Assembly (NCBI GenBank): GCA_008360955.1
Contig: LUCM01001514.1
Coordinates: forward strand, 569,011-633,010
DNA: 64,000 nt
Direction: 5' to 3'
DNA from: Fasciolopsis buskii
Taxonomy: Eukaryota; Platyhelminthes; Trematoda; Plagiorchiida; Fasciolidae
Shown here: positions 48,786 to 60,424 of the stretch, piece after piece
How the letters are laid out: every line of letters begins with the position of its first letter
How positions within the stretch are numbered: position 1 is the stretch's first letter
Program-made: the position numbers and the translations under genes
The notes under the pieces: model-generated
Database searches by the model: none
Told to the model about the DNA's origin: nothing
The model's input: only the letters and a program-made list of their open reading frames with translations

Positions 48786-51589
48786 GGAGGGCAGCGCCTT
48801 CTCCAGGTATTTCTTCTCAGACCTTGGCTTCAATTTATTTTTTTCTGTTATGCTTCCGGCGCCTTCCGGTCGATGAGACCACCATCTGCGTTGACTATCT
48901 ACCTCCCTTCCATTCGTACGCCGATTCCACGAGGATTTAAGCATTTACCTTTTCTGTCCAATCTTCATCCTTGGAAATCTATCAATTTCCTCACAGCTGT
49001 CTTTTGTTGGTGCTAATCTACTTGGTTTTATGTTTAACGAATTCCTGGTCGGCAACTTTCTTTGCGAATATTTTAAAGATCGACAATTGGAAGAGGAAAT
49101 ACATGAATCTAGGGGAAATATCTCGCAAAGCAAACCGCAGTAAGTGCATGGAATGCCAGATCAAAGCTTTTGGCAAAACATTTCATGTTTTGAAGTTTGT
49201 TTTCCTGAGTTTTTGCCCAGGATCGAGCCTCGTGTGCTCAGTGTTTGCCGGGTCTGATATTTTTGCTATTCCGCGGGGATCTTTGTGCTGAAATAGTGAC
49301 AACCGTAGAACAGGGAACGTCAGCTTGTTTGAGTCACGCTGCAGCAAAGTCGTGGACAATGTGTTAATCTACCGTGCTTTACAAAAACTGAGCAACTAGC
49401 TTGCGGCAGGAACACATCTGTACACCGGCAAGCGTACGAGCTGAACAAAAGGAGAATTTTATGGAATTGCAAGCGCAAAATAAGGGTAATAGTAGGAGGA
49501 TGAAAATATACTTCCCCTTTTTTCTCTTTTACTATCCCAAAAGTCCTAAACAGTGGCATCAATACAATGGTCGGCAGTCATTTACAGCTGGAGAAGGCGG
49601 GCCAATTTCTAGTCCCGGAAATGCATCAAACCTTACTCCGGAGATGTCGTTGCTAGGGGCATTAGTCACTTCAGACAGGCCGTTTTACGAGGACACTAAT
49701 CTACTCGTGAATAAGTCCTTGCAGGAATCGAGTCTAGGTCGCAGCTTAAATACCTTTGCGGAATGAACCTAAGATTTTTCAAGGCTCGAGCGCATAAGGA
49801 GTTGATACCGCGGCACGGGTGATAATGGGCTGAGCGTTAAAACAACTCACTCACTCTGATACGCCGCGGACCAAATTCGTAGACTTCCCTTGCAAGAGTC
49901 CTGGCAAGTTCTGGTCTATAATGTGACCAGTGTGTGCGATCCAGCCGTCATGCTTCAGCGGGGGTCGGATGTAAGTCGCGTGAATCATAGGAACACACGC
50001 CTCAGAAATAGTGAAGAAGCTGCTTCTTAGCATGTTTTACACGCGGTAGGCGGACCTCCTGGCTATCTGATGGTGATAATGTGACAACGATAGGAATAAG
50101 ATGAACCAGAAGCCCAACATCCCGTGCTGTTGAAAACTTTACCTTACACTGTCTGTGATCGGCCTAAACAGCTGAGCCAAAATATCTCTGAAGCACTTGT
50201 TTGCTCATCTGGCACCAATGATGAGCAAGTTCCAAATGATAGACCAGCATTTGGAGCCCCCTGCTGCAGGTTACAGTTCTCTTGCTTCGTTGATTCGGAT
50301 TGTGACATCGGCCGCACACAGTTATGTTCACTGAGATGTGCCTAAGGAGATCACCAATGTGGACTGAGAATAAGTGGACCCGGAAAAGAAGCTTGATGGG
50401 CTGCAGTGCTAGTGGATGCTTCAGAGCGGCAGGGGCCAGCTATAACAGTAAGGGTCTAGGCCATAAGAAATCTTCAGGAAAATGCAAGCATCCATCCACG
50501 TGCTCCATAAGTTTCCACATGTACACAAGAAGAATATGAAGGACCCCGTAGAAAGACTTCAAATTCGGTGAAGGTGGCACGTGAGAGCAATCGTGCGCTT
50601 GGTTTAAACTGCTCATGATGCACTGCACTTTTTTGAATCATGATCCCTCTGAAAGGAAGTCTTGCAGACGTCCGATCGTTTTGATGGGCCCATCACCCTT
50701 ACTAGGAATACCAGTTACATTGGCGGGCCCGCAGCTAGCCGTTTGGTGCGATCTCTTCTTGAACATGGGCTGGCCATCGTTGGCCTCCAGGAAGCTGGGA
50801 ATGCGCCTGATATAAAGGATCACTGAAAGCATTTCGTGCAGCGGTTTGCTAATGGGGAGGAAGATTCCTTCGGAATTCGAGGGTTGGCGTTGTTTGTGGC
50901 CAATGAGCTTAGTACTTCTAGCAGAATCAAATGTTTCTCTACTTCCTGCTGATTACACCTTATAATACTAAGTGTTCAAGCAACTGCGGCGGAGCAGAGA
51001 AACGGTTGGAGCGATGATTCCCACAAAGTAAGACCAAAATATTAGGACTGGTTAGGGATGGTTCTGGACCGGATTGTCGCCTTCCTCTTAGAGCCCACAG
51101 AAGCTGGACTCCGTCTTCCTAGTTTTGCGCATGGTAGATCAAACTGTAACCAGATTTCAAAGAACTGGCGTTTGGACAGCGCCTGCTGATAATTTGAAGT
51201 GGTTGCGGCAAGTTCGGAGTGCATCAACATTCACCTCCGGTACTGCGGTTTCGTATCAAGCGAACGGGTTTGAGCGCTTTTCCAGAGGGCGTCTGATCTA
51301 GCTTGAAAGGTGAAATTTGTTCTTGTTATTCAGCCGCTTTATGGATATAAACAGGCGGTTAGCCTGCTTAAGGGGGGCCCATTATATGAACATGGAGGTC
51401 GGTGGTTTGGTCTCAGGTTTTTCAAGCCCCATGTCCTTGACTTAGAAGAAGCAGATGCTTTCAGTTTTCTCAATGTAAATCACGGGTCTGTTTACTTTGT
51501 AGGTTACCTACTAGTTAATAAGTTATATGGTCAAGCGTAAATTCTGTTTTACGTTATCTTAATGGAGGAAGTATGATTACCGTGTCCGC
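48786..51589. other. No gene recognised
   Basis: Frames of up to about 121 codons without motifs, and no internal repeats noticed. Confidence 0.4.
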
Positions 51590-52290
51590 CTGATGGTTTG
51601 CACTTGTGTTCATCAAATCGGAGTACGAAGTGCTTTTTCCCGACTAGTAGCTTGTTGGATCCAAAGCCTGGTGCCCCCAAAACTTCTATTACCAGGTTGG
51701 CCAGTGTTTTCCCGAAAGGGCCCTCGGCGGTACCTCAGTTCCAATTGTAGGGGTGTTGAAATCCCTGAGCAGAGGCAGGTCAGCGGAGCAGCGGCCGTTA
51801 CAGACTTTCCAGTTGCTCATTGATACATTTGGTACCTTCTAGGCTAATGTGGGGAGGTCTATAGACGGCGCCCACCAAGAGAATTTAGTTGAATGAAAGA
51901 AGCCAGTCTGAGTAGTGTGCTTCAAATGGTTTCCGATGACGTAAGAGGGAATCAGCTTTTTTAGGTTCGGCATCACTTGTCCGGCGTTGCTTTGGGAGAT
52001 CGTATTGGATAAGGCAATAATCACTTGTTGTGATCTCCCTGTTCGGGATGTCAGGAGCAAGCCAGGTCTACCCTGGTGTCATTGTCTGGTTTTCTGTTGC
52101 AGTTCATGCATCCCACTAGAGATACCAACATAATGCGCTGGGACGCATATTGATATCCGCTCTTTGAAAACTTCAGAAAATCGAGGGCAGCTTAAGGGGG
52201 CATTGTTCTGGGCCGGGATGCTCGTGAATATCCGGCTTTCGGCTGTTTTGACAGCTGGCAATTTTCCAAATTTTTTATATACCATTCAGT
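51590..52290 (-). mobile_element. CR1-like LINE endonuclease fragment
   Basis: On the minus strand one frame reads LLVGAVYRPPHISLEG (about 51,825-51,880), the conserved YRPP region of LINE apurinic endonucleases. A shifted frame reads ADLPLLRDFNTPTIGT (about 51,742-51,790), the GDFN motif with Gly changed to Arg. A further shifted part, KTLANLVIEVLGAPGF, fits the following helix. Frameshifts show it is dead. Reverse transcriptase is not found downstream on this strand. Confidence 0.65.
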
Positions 52291-53429
52291 GCCGCCTGTG
52301 CATTATCTTGCTTGGAATTTGGTGGATGCTTCTGGGTTGCCACGAAGTAAAAGCTGGCAGCAGGTTTGTTGTTTTTAACATTGCTGATTCTTTCCTGAGT
52401 GAACCTGGACCTCCCTATAAAGGCAGTTGGGGCATGGTGCACGAATATCTGAATCGTCAAACTGGCAACCTCTCCTTACAGCGAAGAATTCCAAGTTTTG
52501 GAACCTCAAATCCGTATAGCTTTGACCTTCCCACTTTAACGACTTATCACGCTGCTTATTTTCTATGGTTATTGGGAGGCCGGCAATCTGTTCGTAAACA
52601 GTTTTGACAGGCACGGATTTTCTTACCTTTATTTGTATCTTTTTCGTTTTATACCTCAATGGACTTCCAGTTTTACTAGGCTACTTCACTGCTTTGATCA
52701 CTCGCGTAGCAATGAACGTAATTCGTGTCTTGTCATCAATTTAGCCACGAGTGAAATAAGGTGAGCTTAAAGCCATTTCACAGGACGGGCCCTGTTCCAG
52801 AGAAGTAAGAGGAGTTGTGTGGGTCACGACTTGGGTGTTTTCTTTCGTGGTTTCTGGAGCGGCATCCACTAGGGCCAACGAGACTCGGAGTGATATATAA
52901 GTTTTTCCTAAGCCCAGAGCATCGTCGGGTGGAATGCTGAGTCTTTCGTGTGCTCAAACGGGTTTTTTATTGTAGAAATTGGAGTAGACCGTCCAGGAAA
53001 TTCCCCTGATGAACTTGCAGACATTTTTCATTTTACTTGTTTTTCCTACCGAGTCGCTGAAAGGAATGCGGGCAGAATGCCTAGAAATTTCCTGTTGGAA
53101 CCACTCCGCAGCCACCTCCTAGAAGGTTTGGAAATGGGGTGCAAAGCCGTCCGAAGAATGGTCTTGGCTTTCTTAATCTGGTCTGAATCGTTGGAAGAGC
53201 GGATATGCTAGCTTAATTGAGCTTGCCCGCCATGTTCAGCAGGGTACACTCGGACATTTTGACCGTTGTTCCTACTGTAGAGGCGATAGGAAAGGGTCAT
53301 ACATTAGGGATTTTGAATGCATTTTCTGTCTCAAATGCAACTGCCGGTACCTTTAATAGACCTAATTTGGAGTCTGCTATTTTTAAGCATTCTAGATATT
53401 GTGCAGAGTAGGCCGTATATTCGCCACGT
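52291..53429. other. No gene recognised
   Basis: A 147-codon frame (52,164-52,607, +) overlaps the LINE fragment from the other strand and has no motif. The remaining frames are short. Confidence 0.35.
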
Positions 53430-54180
53430 AACGAATTCTGGCGCCCTGGCATGATCGACTGATTCAGGACCGTGCTTTCAGCAGTGCAGACAAAAGTCGG
53501 GAGTTTTCGTTGTAAACAAAATATATTTGACACAAATGAAACCCGCGGGGTAAGGCGACAGGCAGTGATCAGCGACATTAAAAAATTAAAAAGGCTTGCA
53601 ATAGCAAGCATCCCAATTCAGTCGAATTCGAACGCACAATCAGTTCTGCCAGTATGGCCAGTCGAATGCAATTAGGCTGGAATTATTTAGAGCCTTAAAC
53701 CGCGTTAGCCATACCAGACTGTTGGGGCAAATAACGGCAGTAATCCTGAGTAAGGCCTTCACATCTTGTCGCTCCGCTTGCGTAAACAACTCCAGGTTCG
53801 GGTTGTTATCCCCACCTCCTGGCCTTGACGAGCAAAGCGAGATTAGACAGCCGCTCATACGTATCCCAGGGTTATTCACAACGTTACCAATATTCGCCTT
53901 TTCGAAGCAGCTGTAAAGCACTGCCGTGAAGTACCTTTCACACCAAAATTACAGACACCGCTGGTGGAAGTTGGCAGATCAAACCGGTGGTCGGCTGCAG
54001 GCGAGCGCTCTTTCATTGCAGGAAAATGCAAGGTAATACACGTAAATAGACACCATTCCAATGATTTTAAACTAGGAGGAAATCCACTGAAAAGAACGTT
54101 GCGGGAGTGATGTATTATGTTAATCATGAGAGACGACTTGCCATAGACTGTTTTGTCGCCGTTTTTGGGTTGATCTACGC
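53430..54180 (+). mobile_element. CR1-like LINE reverse transcriptase fragment
   Basis: One frame near 53,687 reads FRALNRVSHTRLLGQI, a motif A region in which KAFDRV has become RALNRV. In another frame near 53,970-54,090 the sequence reads RSNRWSAAGER then GKCKVIHVNRHHSNDFKLGG, the conserved KCKVMH segment after the palm. The two parts are frame-shifted and the region between them is decayed. Truncated and inactive. Confidence 0.6.
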
Positions 54181-56348
54181 ACATAATGGAGCACAAGACT
54201 TAAGCATCAGCGTCGTACAACAGCACTTGAAAGCACAGCCTGTATTCTAGCAGGCCACAAACCCACACCAACTTTGGAGACAATAGTTGGGTGTAAGTCT
54301 TCAAGCCCCGTGGTCGCACGACGAACGAAGCCGAAGTAATGATCCCTTGAATGAGCAGACACAGAGGAGAAAAGGGCGCGGAATACAAACAGCTAGGCCA
54401 ACGCGCTAGCTGAAGAGAGAAGACGAACACAGGACACTACCGCGCGTTTATTGGTGACCCACGATTACAAGTCAGAAATAAAGTGCACTATCGCTTATAT
54501 ATGTGTTCCGTGGCCTTGGTCGATATATGAAACGGCCAATCACAAAACGTGTTTTAATGAAAATTTTTGTAAGCATATTAAAATTTTCAGTATTTAAGAT
54601 AACGTCAATTTCAAATTGATAAAAAAGGGGCAGGTTCTTTTGGAAAGTTAAAGGCAGAACTAGAATCTGCCGCGCCAAAAACCCTAGAATGTTCGCCGGC
54701 TGTGACACAGACGGAGGTCTGCAATTTGCTTGCTCGGGGTATATATTCAACCCGAAACAGCTGAAAAGATGCACTCGTGATTCATTCCCATTGGTTTTCT
54801 CAATTCTAACCAAACCGCACCTCGAAGTAAGAATCTAGACGTAATAAGTAAACTTAGGGCGGTAGGGAAATGAAATTGCAAGTGCCCAATGAAATTAGCT
54901 GGGCCAATTCTCATAGAATATATGAATATGTATTTCCTGGAGTGAATGTGATCAGGATGACCCTTTCTAATTCAAAGAAATATCCTAAAAACGCAGAAGC
55001 ATCCCAACAGACACGTTTTCAGAGGAGCTGAAACACTGGCGTCTCTCGGTGTTTGCCTGAAGCTACAGAAACATCCTCCGGAATAAGGGACCACTAAACG
55101 AACACCGTCCGTCAGTAAGCCACCTTTTAAACCTGCTTCTAGGGGTGGTCACAAAGGCTAGAGACAAATTAGCAACAAAATACCATTAGATCAGTTTTTG
55201 ACGTCAAAAAATGAGGCGCCTCCGCCATGAACCTTTGACGCAGCCCTTACTTCTTGCAGGAAAGGAAAAGGCAGCTGAAAAAAAGAAACGTTGCTCACAA
55301 AGGAATGAATGGATATAAAAACTGGAGGAAAAAGGGGAAATAAAATAAAAATCAAAGTGACTATCTTCAGAGAACCGCGAACGGAAATATGTATTTCTCC
55401 TTTATTCCAGAATTGTAAGGCCTAGTGAGCACTAGGCAGTGGTCAGCTGAACACAACCGGCAGTCAAAAAGGAATGGATAACAAATGCATTGTTGACACG
55501 ACGCTAGGAGGGAGAAAATTGAAATATCAGTCTGTTGAAATTACAGGAAGAAACAAAAGAACAACGACTAAAAGGTTACTGACAAAAACAGGGAAAACAG
55601 CGGGACGAAAAAACATGAGTATAAAAGCAACTAGAGCGACTGGAAGCCGAGTGCTTCTTGCCAATCGTTCTTCCCACTCACACAAGTATCGCTGGAGCAA
55701 GCGACGATATGATGAGGTCCACAGTCAACTTAGAGAGGACGAGTTTATTATGAACCCGTTCGGTGCCTGCGCATGTTCAAGTCTGATGATCAGGTGTGAT
55801 TTTCAGACGCCTTACGACCACTCAAGGAAACGAAGCTTCGTCACCTCTGGAGAAGGGCCTACACGGTCGTCACAACCTACCGTCTGACCTCGGCGGATCG
55901 TCCGGAGCGGTCCGTTATGGTGCACGCCAACCGCCGGGAGGTGGTGAACGGCGTTTTCGGCGGCGCTGATGAAAATAACTTGTTCAGAATGGGTTGTGCA
56001 GTCAGCACAGGACACCAGAGTTATCGGTGCTTATTTATGTATTTCGGTTTAACCCTCCTATTCCAGACCACAAAAAGCCCATTGAATCCAAAGGAACATT
56101 TGACCATCTATGGATGAACCGTAAACAGACTTTGTTTGGTCAATAAGTTTATTCTTTTATTTTCAAAGCGAACCGTGACGCATGCCAACACTAGTGACAG
56201 GTGCGCGACCGCGCAATTGCGTATAACGGTAAACGTTCATACCTCCAACCCTTCTGCCGCGTGCAGATCGCCGTCTAAGTTCCATGTGACCCTTAAAGCG
56301 CTAACCAGAAAGGCCGTGCAACGTAGGTCCTTGTTGGGTCTTTATGAA
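54181..56348. other. No gene recognised upstream of the SRP68 copy
   Basis: Frames of up to 137 codons (55,474-55,887, +) without motifs. A GC-richer patch near 55,760-56,000 is open on both strands and may be a repeat, but I know no family for it. Confidence 0.4.
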
Positions 56349-57148
56349 ATGTCGACTGTTGTTGATACCGTGAAAACGGAGAAGGACTGCGAAGATGTAA
56401 CATTCAGTATACCGATTCTTGCGCTCGTGAAATCCGCGCAACAGCAAAATGGTCTGCGTCATGGAGATTACCAGCGCTGTCATCAGTATATTACGCGAAA
56501 ATTACGACGAATGCGCAAATCGGTACATTTTCAACAGGGGAATTGCTAGTTTTCATGGATTTTCCTGTTTTTCTCCGAAACAGGGCAATCGATTCAAAGT
56601 GATACCGAAAAAACTAACCCCTGATTTGGTAACCGACCCTCGGTTCATCACACTGAAATCGACCGCTCTTGGGCTTATGCAATGCAGTTAAAAACGGAAT
56701 CCAACACAGAACTGAGGAAATGATTCCAAATGATATCACGTTTGCGTCGTGCTGTTTTTCGTGTAAATCAGCTTTCTGATTTGCTGAACGAGTTGACAAT
56801 GTTGGATGCGCGAATAAAATTAGAACTACAGGGCTATATACAGTGGATTCATGGAATGCTAGCTTTTGAATTGCAAGTCTGGATGAAGGCAAAGGAATAT
56901 CTGGAATCTACTCAGGCTATCTACACGGGCTTGTTACAGATAAGCTTTCTCCACCGCAAATGTTGTGCAACTATTTGCAACATCTCAAATTGTGTAATAC
57001 AATCAAGCGGACATTGGTACATGTCAGTATGGCTCTGTCCATGCCCAGTCTGCAAACATCCGGTCACGTGCGGAACGGTCTAGGCACTAGCACATATCCA
57101 AAACCGCAAGAATTGGCTCGTCCCTACGACACGTTGGTGCAAAAATGA
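56349..57148 (+). pseudogene. SRP68: SRP68 homologue, decayed copy
   Basis: SRP68 is the 68-kDa subunit of the signal recognition particle; it pairs with SRP72 and binds the SRP RNA. The first exon (56,349-56,537, 63 codons from ATG) carries QQNGLRHGDYQRCHQYI and KLRRMRKSVHFQQ, matching the RNA-binding start. A 46-bp intron (56,538-56,583) follows, then GNRFKVIPKKLTPDLV. After PRFITL a net 10 nt are missing and the frame changes to DRSWAYAMQLKTESNTELRK. There a TGA (56,721-56,723) stands where the family has Arg; SRLRRAV and ARIKLELQGYIQWIHGMLAFE follow. Near 56,938 about 150 codons are absent, and the match resumes in another frame as NYLQHLKLCNTIKR and PKPQELARPYDTLVQ. With the intron donor also mutated (GG for GT), this is a pseudogene. 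The intron shows it was not made from mature mRNA. Traces may continue to about 57,240. Confidence 0.8.
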
Positions 57149-58062
57149 GCAATTGGTGCCTGCTGATACCACTGTGCCTTCATTTCAACGACGTTCACCG
57201 CCGGCCGACCTGTGAGTCACTCTATCGTTCTATTATTGTTATCCGTGGACTTCCAGAACCAACTTCCATACTAATGTTTCTGGTACCCTTGAACTTCGCA
57301 GACGTCTCGGAACCTGGTAAAAAAACCAAACCCTGAAATTCACGATTCAAACTGTTGTTCAGATTGCACATCTTTGGTAACAGCTTCAAGAATATATGAA
57401 ACCGACTGCTTAGGGGCTTGATCTCTTAATCGCAATTCGCAACTGATCTATTCGCTTGGGCGGGATGCTTGGGACGACCATAAATACCACGACATGATAC
57501 ACGCTGTGACGTTCCGATGTGCACCTTTACCGTTCGCGGTGCATCACGCGCTTAACTGGAACCACCGGGAGGAAAAAAAACCCCGACCCTGAGATGCGTG
57601 CTTTATTATAAAATATCGGAAATAAAATGTTTAATGAATGCAAATTTCATCGGTTATGTTTAGTTCTGTTTCAGTTGGCAGTTGGCGGAAAATTCTCTTG
57701 AAAATCTTGTTCAATCTGGAAAAGAAAATGTGAATTGGCATGATTATTGCAGTATAGTTAACGGAAGATATTTGTGGTGGCAATGTAGATTGAAAATAGC
57801 AAACGTCATGTGACGGTAGAAATTACGCCGGGCGGTATACCATATATATAAATGTCAAATTGACAGATATGTACGTCTTCATTGCTGTCCTTTTGGATAC
57901 ATATATATCTCAATTCCTAATGCAGATAACGTTAAAAGCAGCTACCAGGTGACTCATCATTATCAAGTAACATTGAGCACCAATGATGCCTGTGCTCTTG
58001 ATGTCGTCTTGAGCGCAACACCTGCGGCGTTGCACGCACCGCTCCATCTTTTCTCAAACTGT
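57149..58062. other. Trailing SRP68-like traces, then no gene
   Basis: The first 100 bp may continue SRP68 in a shifted frame (VPSFQRR region). Beyond that there are AT-rich stretches with TATATA tracts near 57,843 and 57,903 and nothing coding that I recognise. Confidence 0.35.
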
Positions 58063-58503
58063 CTATATGGTGGCTCCTGGATAGCCCATACGACACGCAA
58101 CATCTACAGGTTGAAAGCAATGCACTCCTGAACTTACCTATTACCAACCCACAAACTCTGGTGCCAAACAGAGCCGTTTTTCCATGGGAACCTTTCATAT
58201 TCAGCTGACGGAAGACGGATGTTGTCAATAAATGATGCATGACATCCTGAGTGCGATCACCAAGTGTGGATGCCAGTACGTTCATGAGAACTTCGACCTC
58301 AAGAGATCGATAGATTTTTCAGTGTGACTCATTACCCGGTCGTAATATATGGGGCTCCGTAGCTTTTCGTTAAGATTGTCGAACTCGGACAAACTGCCCA
58401 CCGGAAGACCCCATTCGTTTGGCTGCGGTCGGGAATCTGTAAGCAACTGTTGCGAAGCGAACAATTCAGCTTTTATTTCTTGCAGTTCGTCCTTCAAGGA
58501 GGC
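58063..58503 (-). CDS. DUF4806-like domain gene, copy 2 (mini-introns, 5' partial)
   Basis: Read on the minus strand, the exons are 58,336-58,503, 58,138-58,297 and 58,063-58,103. The introns are 38 bp (GTAATG...TTGAG) and 34 bp (GTAAGT...TGTAG). The reading frame is continuous only after splicing: LKDELQEIKAEL (coiled-coil-like), GLPVGSLSEFDNLNEKL, YYDRVEVLMNVLASTLGD, RTQDVMHHLLTTSVF, LNMKGSHGKTALFGTRV, then GLVID and a stop 13 codons into the last exon. This follows the DUF4806 layout (function unknown). The stop comes earlier than the family's usual C-terminal helix. An acceptor CGCAG precedes 58,503, so at least one upstream exon exists, but I could not place it in phase. It faces away from MCTS1, about 1.6 kb away. 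Confidence 0.65.
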
Positions 58504-59678
58504 CTGCGATGATTAACATTCATAGATGTCAAAATTGACAAACAGAAATTACCCCAAAGTTTTTCTGCCCGGCATGCATCTGCTTTAGTGGATGGCTTTG
58601 CTATTGCTTTGCTAGTACTGAGTACAATGTTAATGTGAGCAGTTTTTCCAAAATAAGTGCCGAAAAATGATGAACAATAAATACTTGCGGACAATTTGGC
58701 CTCGATGGGCTCCCAAGCGGAGTGGAAGCAATGGGCTGCTGGTAGTCAGAATTTGACCGAATGCCAGTGAAAAATTATCAAAGGGAAAGTAGGATTACCT
58801 AAGTAAGCAGCTGGTCGTCGTATTTATATCCAAAGTCCTCAAGAGAGAATGATAGATTCAAGTTACGCGTCTTCTAATTGAGGTGTTTCAGGAATCATAG
58901 TTTTTTGTTTGTTGAGTTGTGCGGGTGTATTCTCGTCTAACTCACAGCTGGAAAAACTACAAAATGAAAGATGGGCAAAATGCCTACCGTCCACACTTCC
59001 TCCCGACCTTCATGACGGCAGTCGCATCCGAAGAAGGCAACTTAGTGAAGTCTTCCAGCGGGCGCTGTGATTGCATAGCCTGCTGGTAATTGTCCCAAGC
59101 AACTTCGACTTTGTGAATATGTACTCATACCTAGGGTCTTGTATATTTGTATCTTGTGGAGGTTCAAGTTTGCCGGTGGTGAGAAGTCGTCCCTAATTAA
59201 TCGTTCAATATGCGGCGTCAATGTCGTTGGTCAAAGGGCGTTATCCACCCCATGACGACGGCCACCGAATGGTCACTTAAAAATTCAATGACAGTGAATA
59301 TCTGCAACGCAATTAGAAAACCATTATAGGAATTACTTTATCACGACCTCCAGTTATGCGCATTGGGGGTAAATGCTATGTTACCCATATAAGGCAGTAA
59401 CAGTGCTTTACATCGTATTTCTTCCACGCGGCATTTTTTAACTTTTTTCGACACCCGCTGACACTTGAAAATTTCAAGATGAGAGGATTTAACCGGCTGA
59501 GTGAAAAAATTATTCTTTCATTAATGCATACAATAGAACAAAGTCGTCTCAGAAATATCAACGGTAACAACCGGCGAGCGGCCACTCATAACTGCATTGT
59601 TAGAAGACTCGGTGGAGAATATTGTTTCATTCATTCTAAATATCCTTCCCTTTAGACCGCGTCTACAAAGTGGACGTG
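58504..59678. other. Intergenic; may hold the upstream exon(s) of the DUF4806-like gene
   Basis: A minus-strand frame at 58,555-58,694 (with KAIAKPSTKADACRAEK) lies just upstream of the first visible exon of the 58-kb gene. A GTAATT donor-like site occurs 51 bp before that exon, but the phases do not join. The remaining sequence shows no gene. Confidence 0.3.
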
Positions 59679-59867
59679 TCATACCATCGTCCTAAAATTT
59701 GACCTCCACGTGCATGCTGGCCTCGGCAGTGCGTTCCACAGACCGACGGAAAACCAGTTCGGCCATCGTATTTTGACTCGGGTTTTTTGCATGTATGTTT
59801 CAAAAGGAAAAGCGGAGAACCTGTCCTGTGTGACGTACCTCTTCACATCTGGACCTGAAGTCAGCAT
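59679..59867 (-). mobile_element. Possible LINE C-terminal tail
   Basis: The minus-strand frame contains NWFSVGLWNALPRP followed by a TWRSNF segment. This resembles the ending common to CR1-like LINE proteins (FFS.RV..WN.LP..V...FK). The region is short and lies about 220 bp upstream of the MCTS1 start codon, so it could also be part of the promoter region by chance resemblance. Confidence 0.35.
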
Positions 59868-60090
59868 CCGTTCGTTGCCGAACGACTAGTCCTTTTCTGT
59901 TTCTTTTAAGAGGGCCCATTGAATTAAACGTGGAAGAGTTGAATGCAGAATCGGAGGGCATGCGGTCGAAAGAATCCTGGCAACTCGAATTTGGGGGCTC
60001 AATCTTGTCCTGTGAAAACTGAACTGAACTGGAAACTAAGTTCGTTGTGCCTGTACATCTATCCCCAGTACTTCGCCCCAACGCTGCACG

Positions 60091-60424
60091 ATGTTCAAGA
60101 AGTAAGCGTCTACTTGTCACTTTTCATTTCCGCAGATTTGAGGAAAAGGAAAATATCTCGTCTGTTACGAATGCAAAAAATTCACGGTGCAAGGCCATTA
60201 GGAAGAGAGTTTGCGAGGATTATGGATTTGACTGCGAAATCATGGACCAAATCATACCCAAGAAGGATACGCTGAAACTCGTAAAATGGTATGCAATTCC
60301 AGTTAGTTGTGAAACCCTTCTAGTCATGAGCATATCGAACTTTTTGCTGATGGACAAGGTGATGTGCTGTTTTTTTGTCAAAGGGAAGGCCCATTTATAC
60401 CCAGCCTGAAATTGCTTCACAAAT
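60091..60424 (+). CDS. MCTS1: MCTS1 homologue, first three exons (N-terminal half)
   Basis: MCTS1 pairs with DENR in the cytosol and acts in re-initiation and recycling of 40S ribosomal subunits. Exons are 60,091-60,101, 60,136-60,288 and 60,324-60,424. The introns are 34 bp (GTAAGC...CGCAG) and 35 bp (GTATGC...TCTAG). The product begins MFKKFEEKENIS and continues MDQIIPKKDTLKLVKCHEHI, then LFFCQREGPFIPSLKLLHK. It matches animal MCTS1 almost residue for residue in spacing over 88 codons. This is the N-terminal domain; the PUA domain should follow in later exons. A GTGAGT donor stands at 60,425. I found no fourth exon before the window ends, so the next intron would exceed 3.5 kb and would contain the RTE element. 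The start ATG is certain from homology. No disabling change is seen. Confidence 0.9.

Noticed and set aside
55474..55887. 137-codon basic frame upstream of the SRP68 copy
   Set aside because: No motif and no splice signals; its Lys/Thr-rich composition follows from A-rich DNA.
56136..56348. Extended N-terminus of SRP68 from an upstream in-frame start
   Set aside because: The 71 residues before the ATG at 56,349 show no similarity to the family, and the homology begins soon after 56,349.
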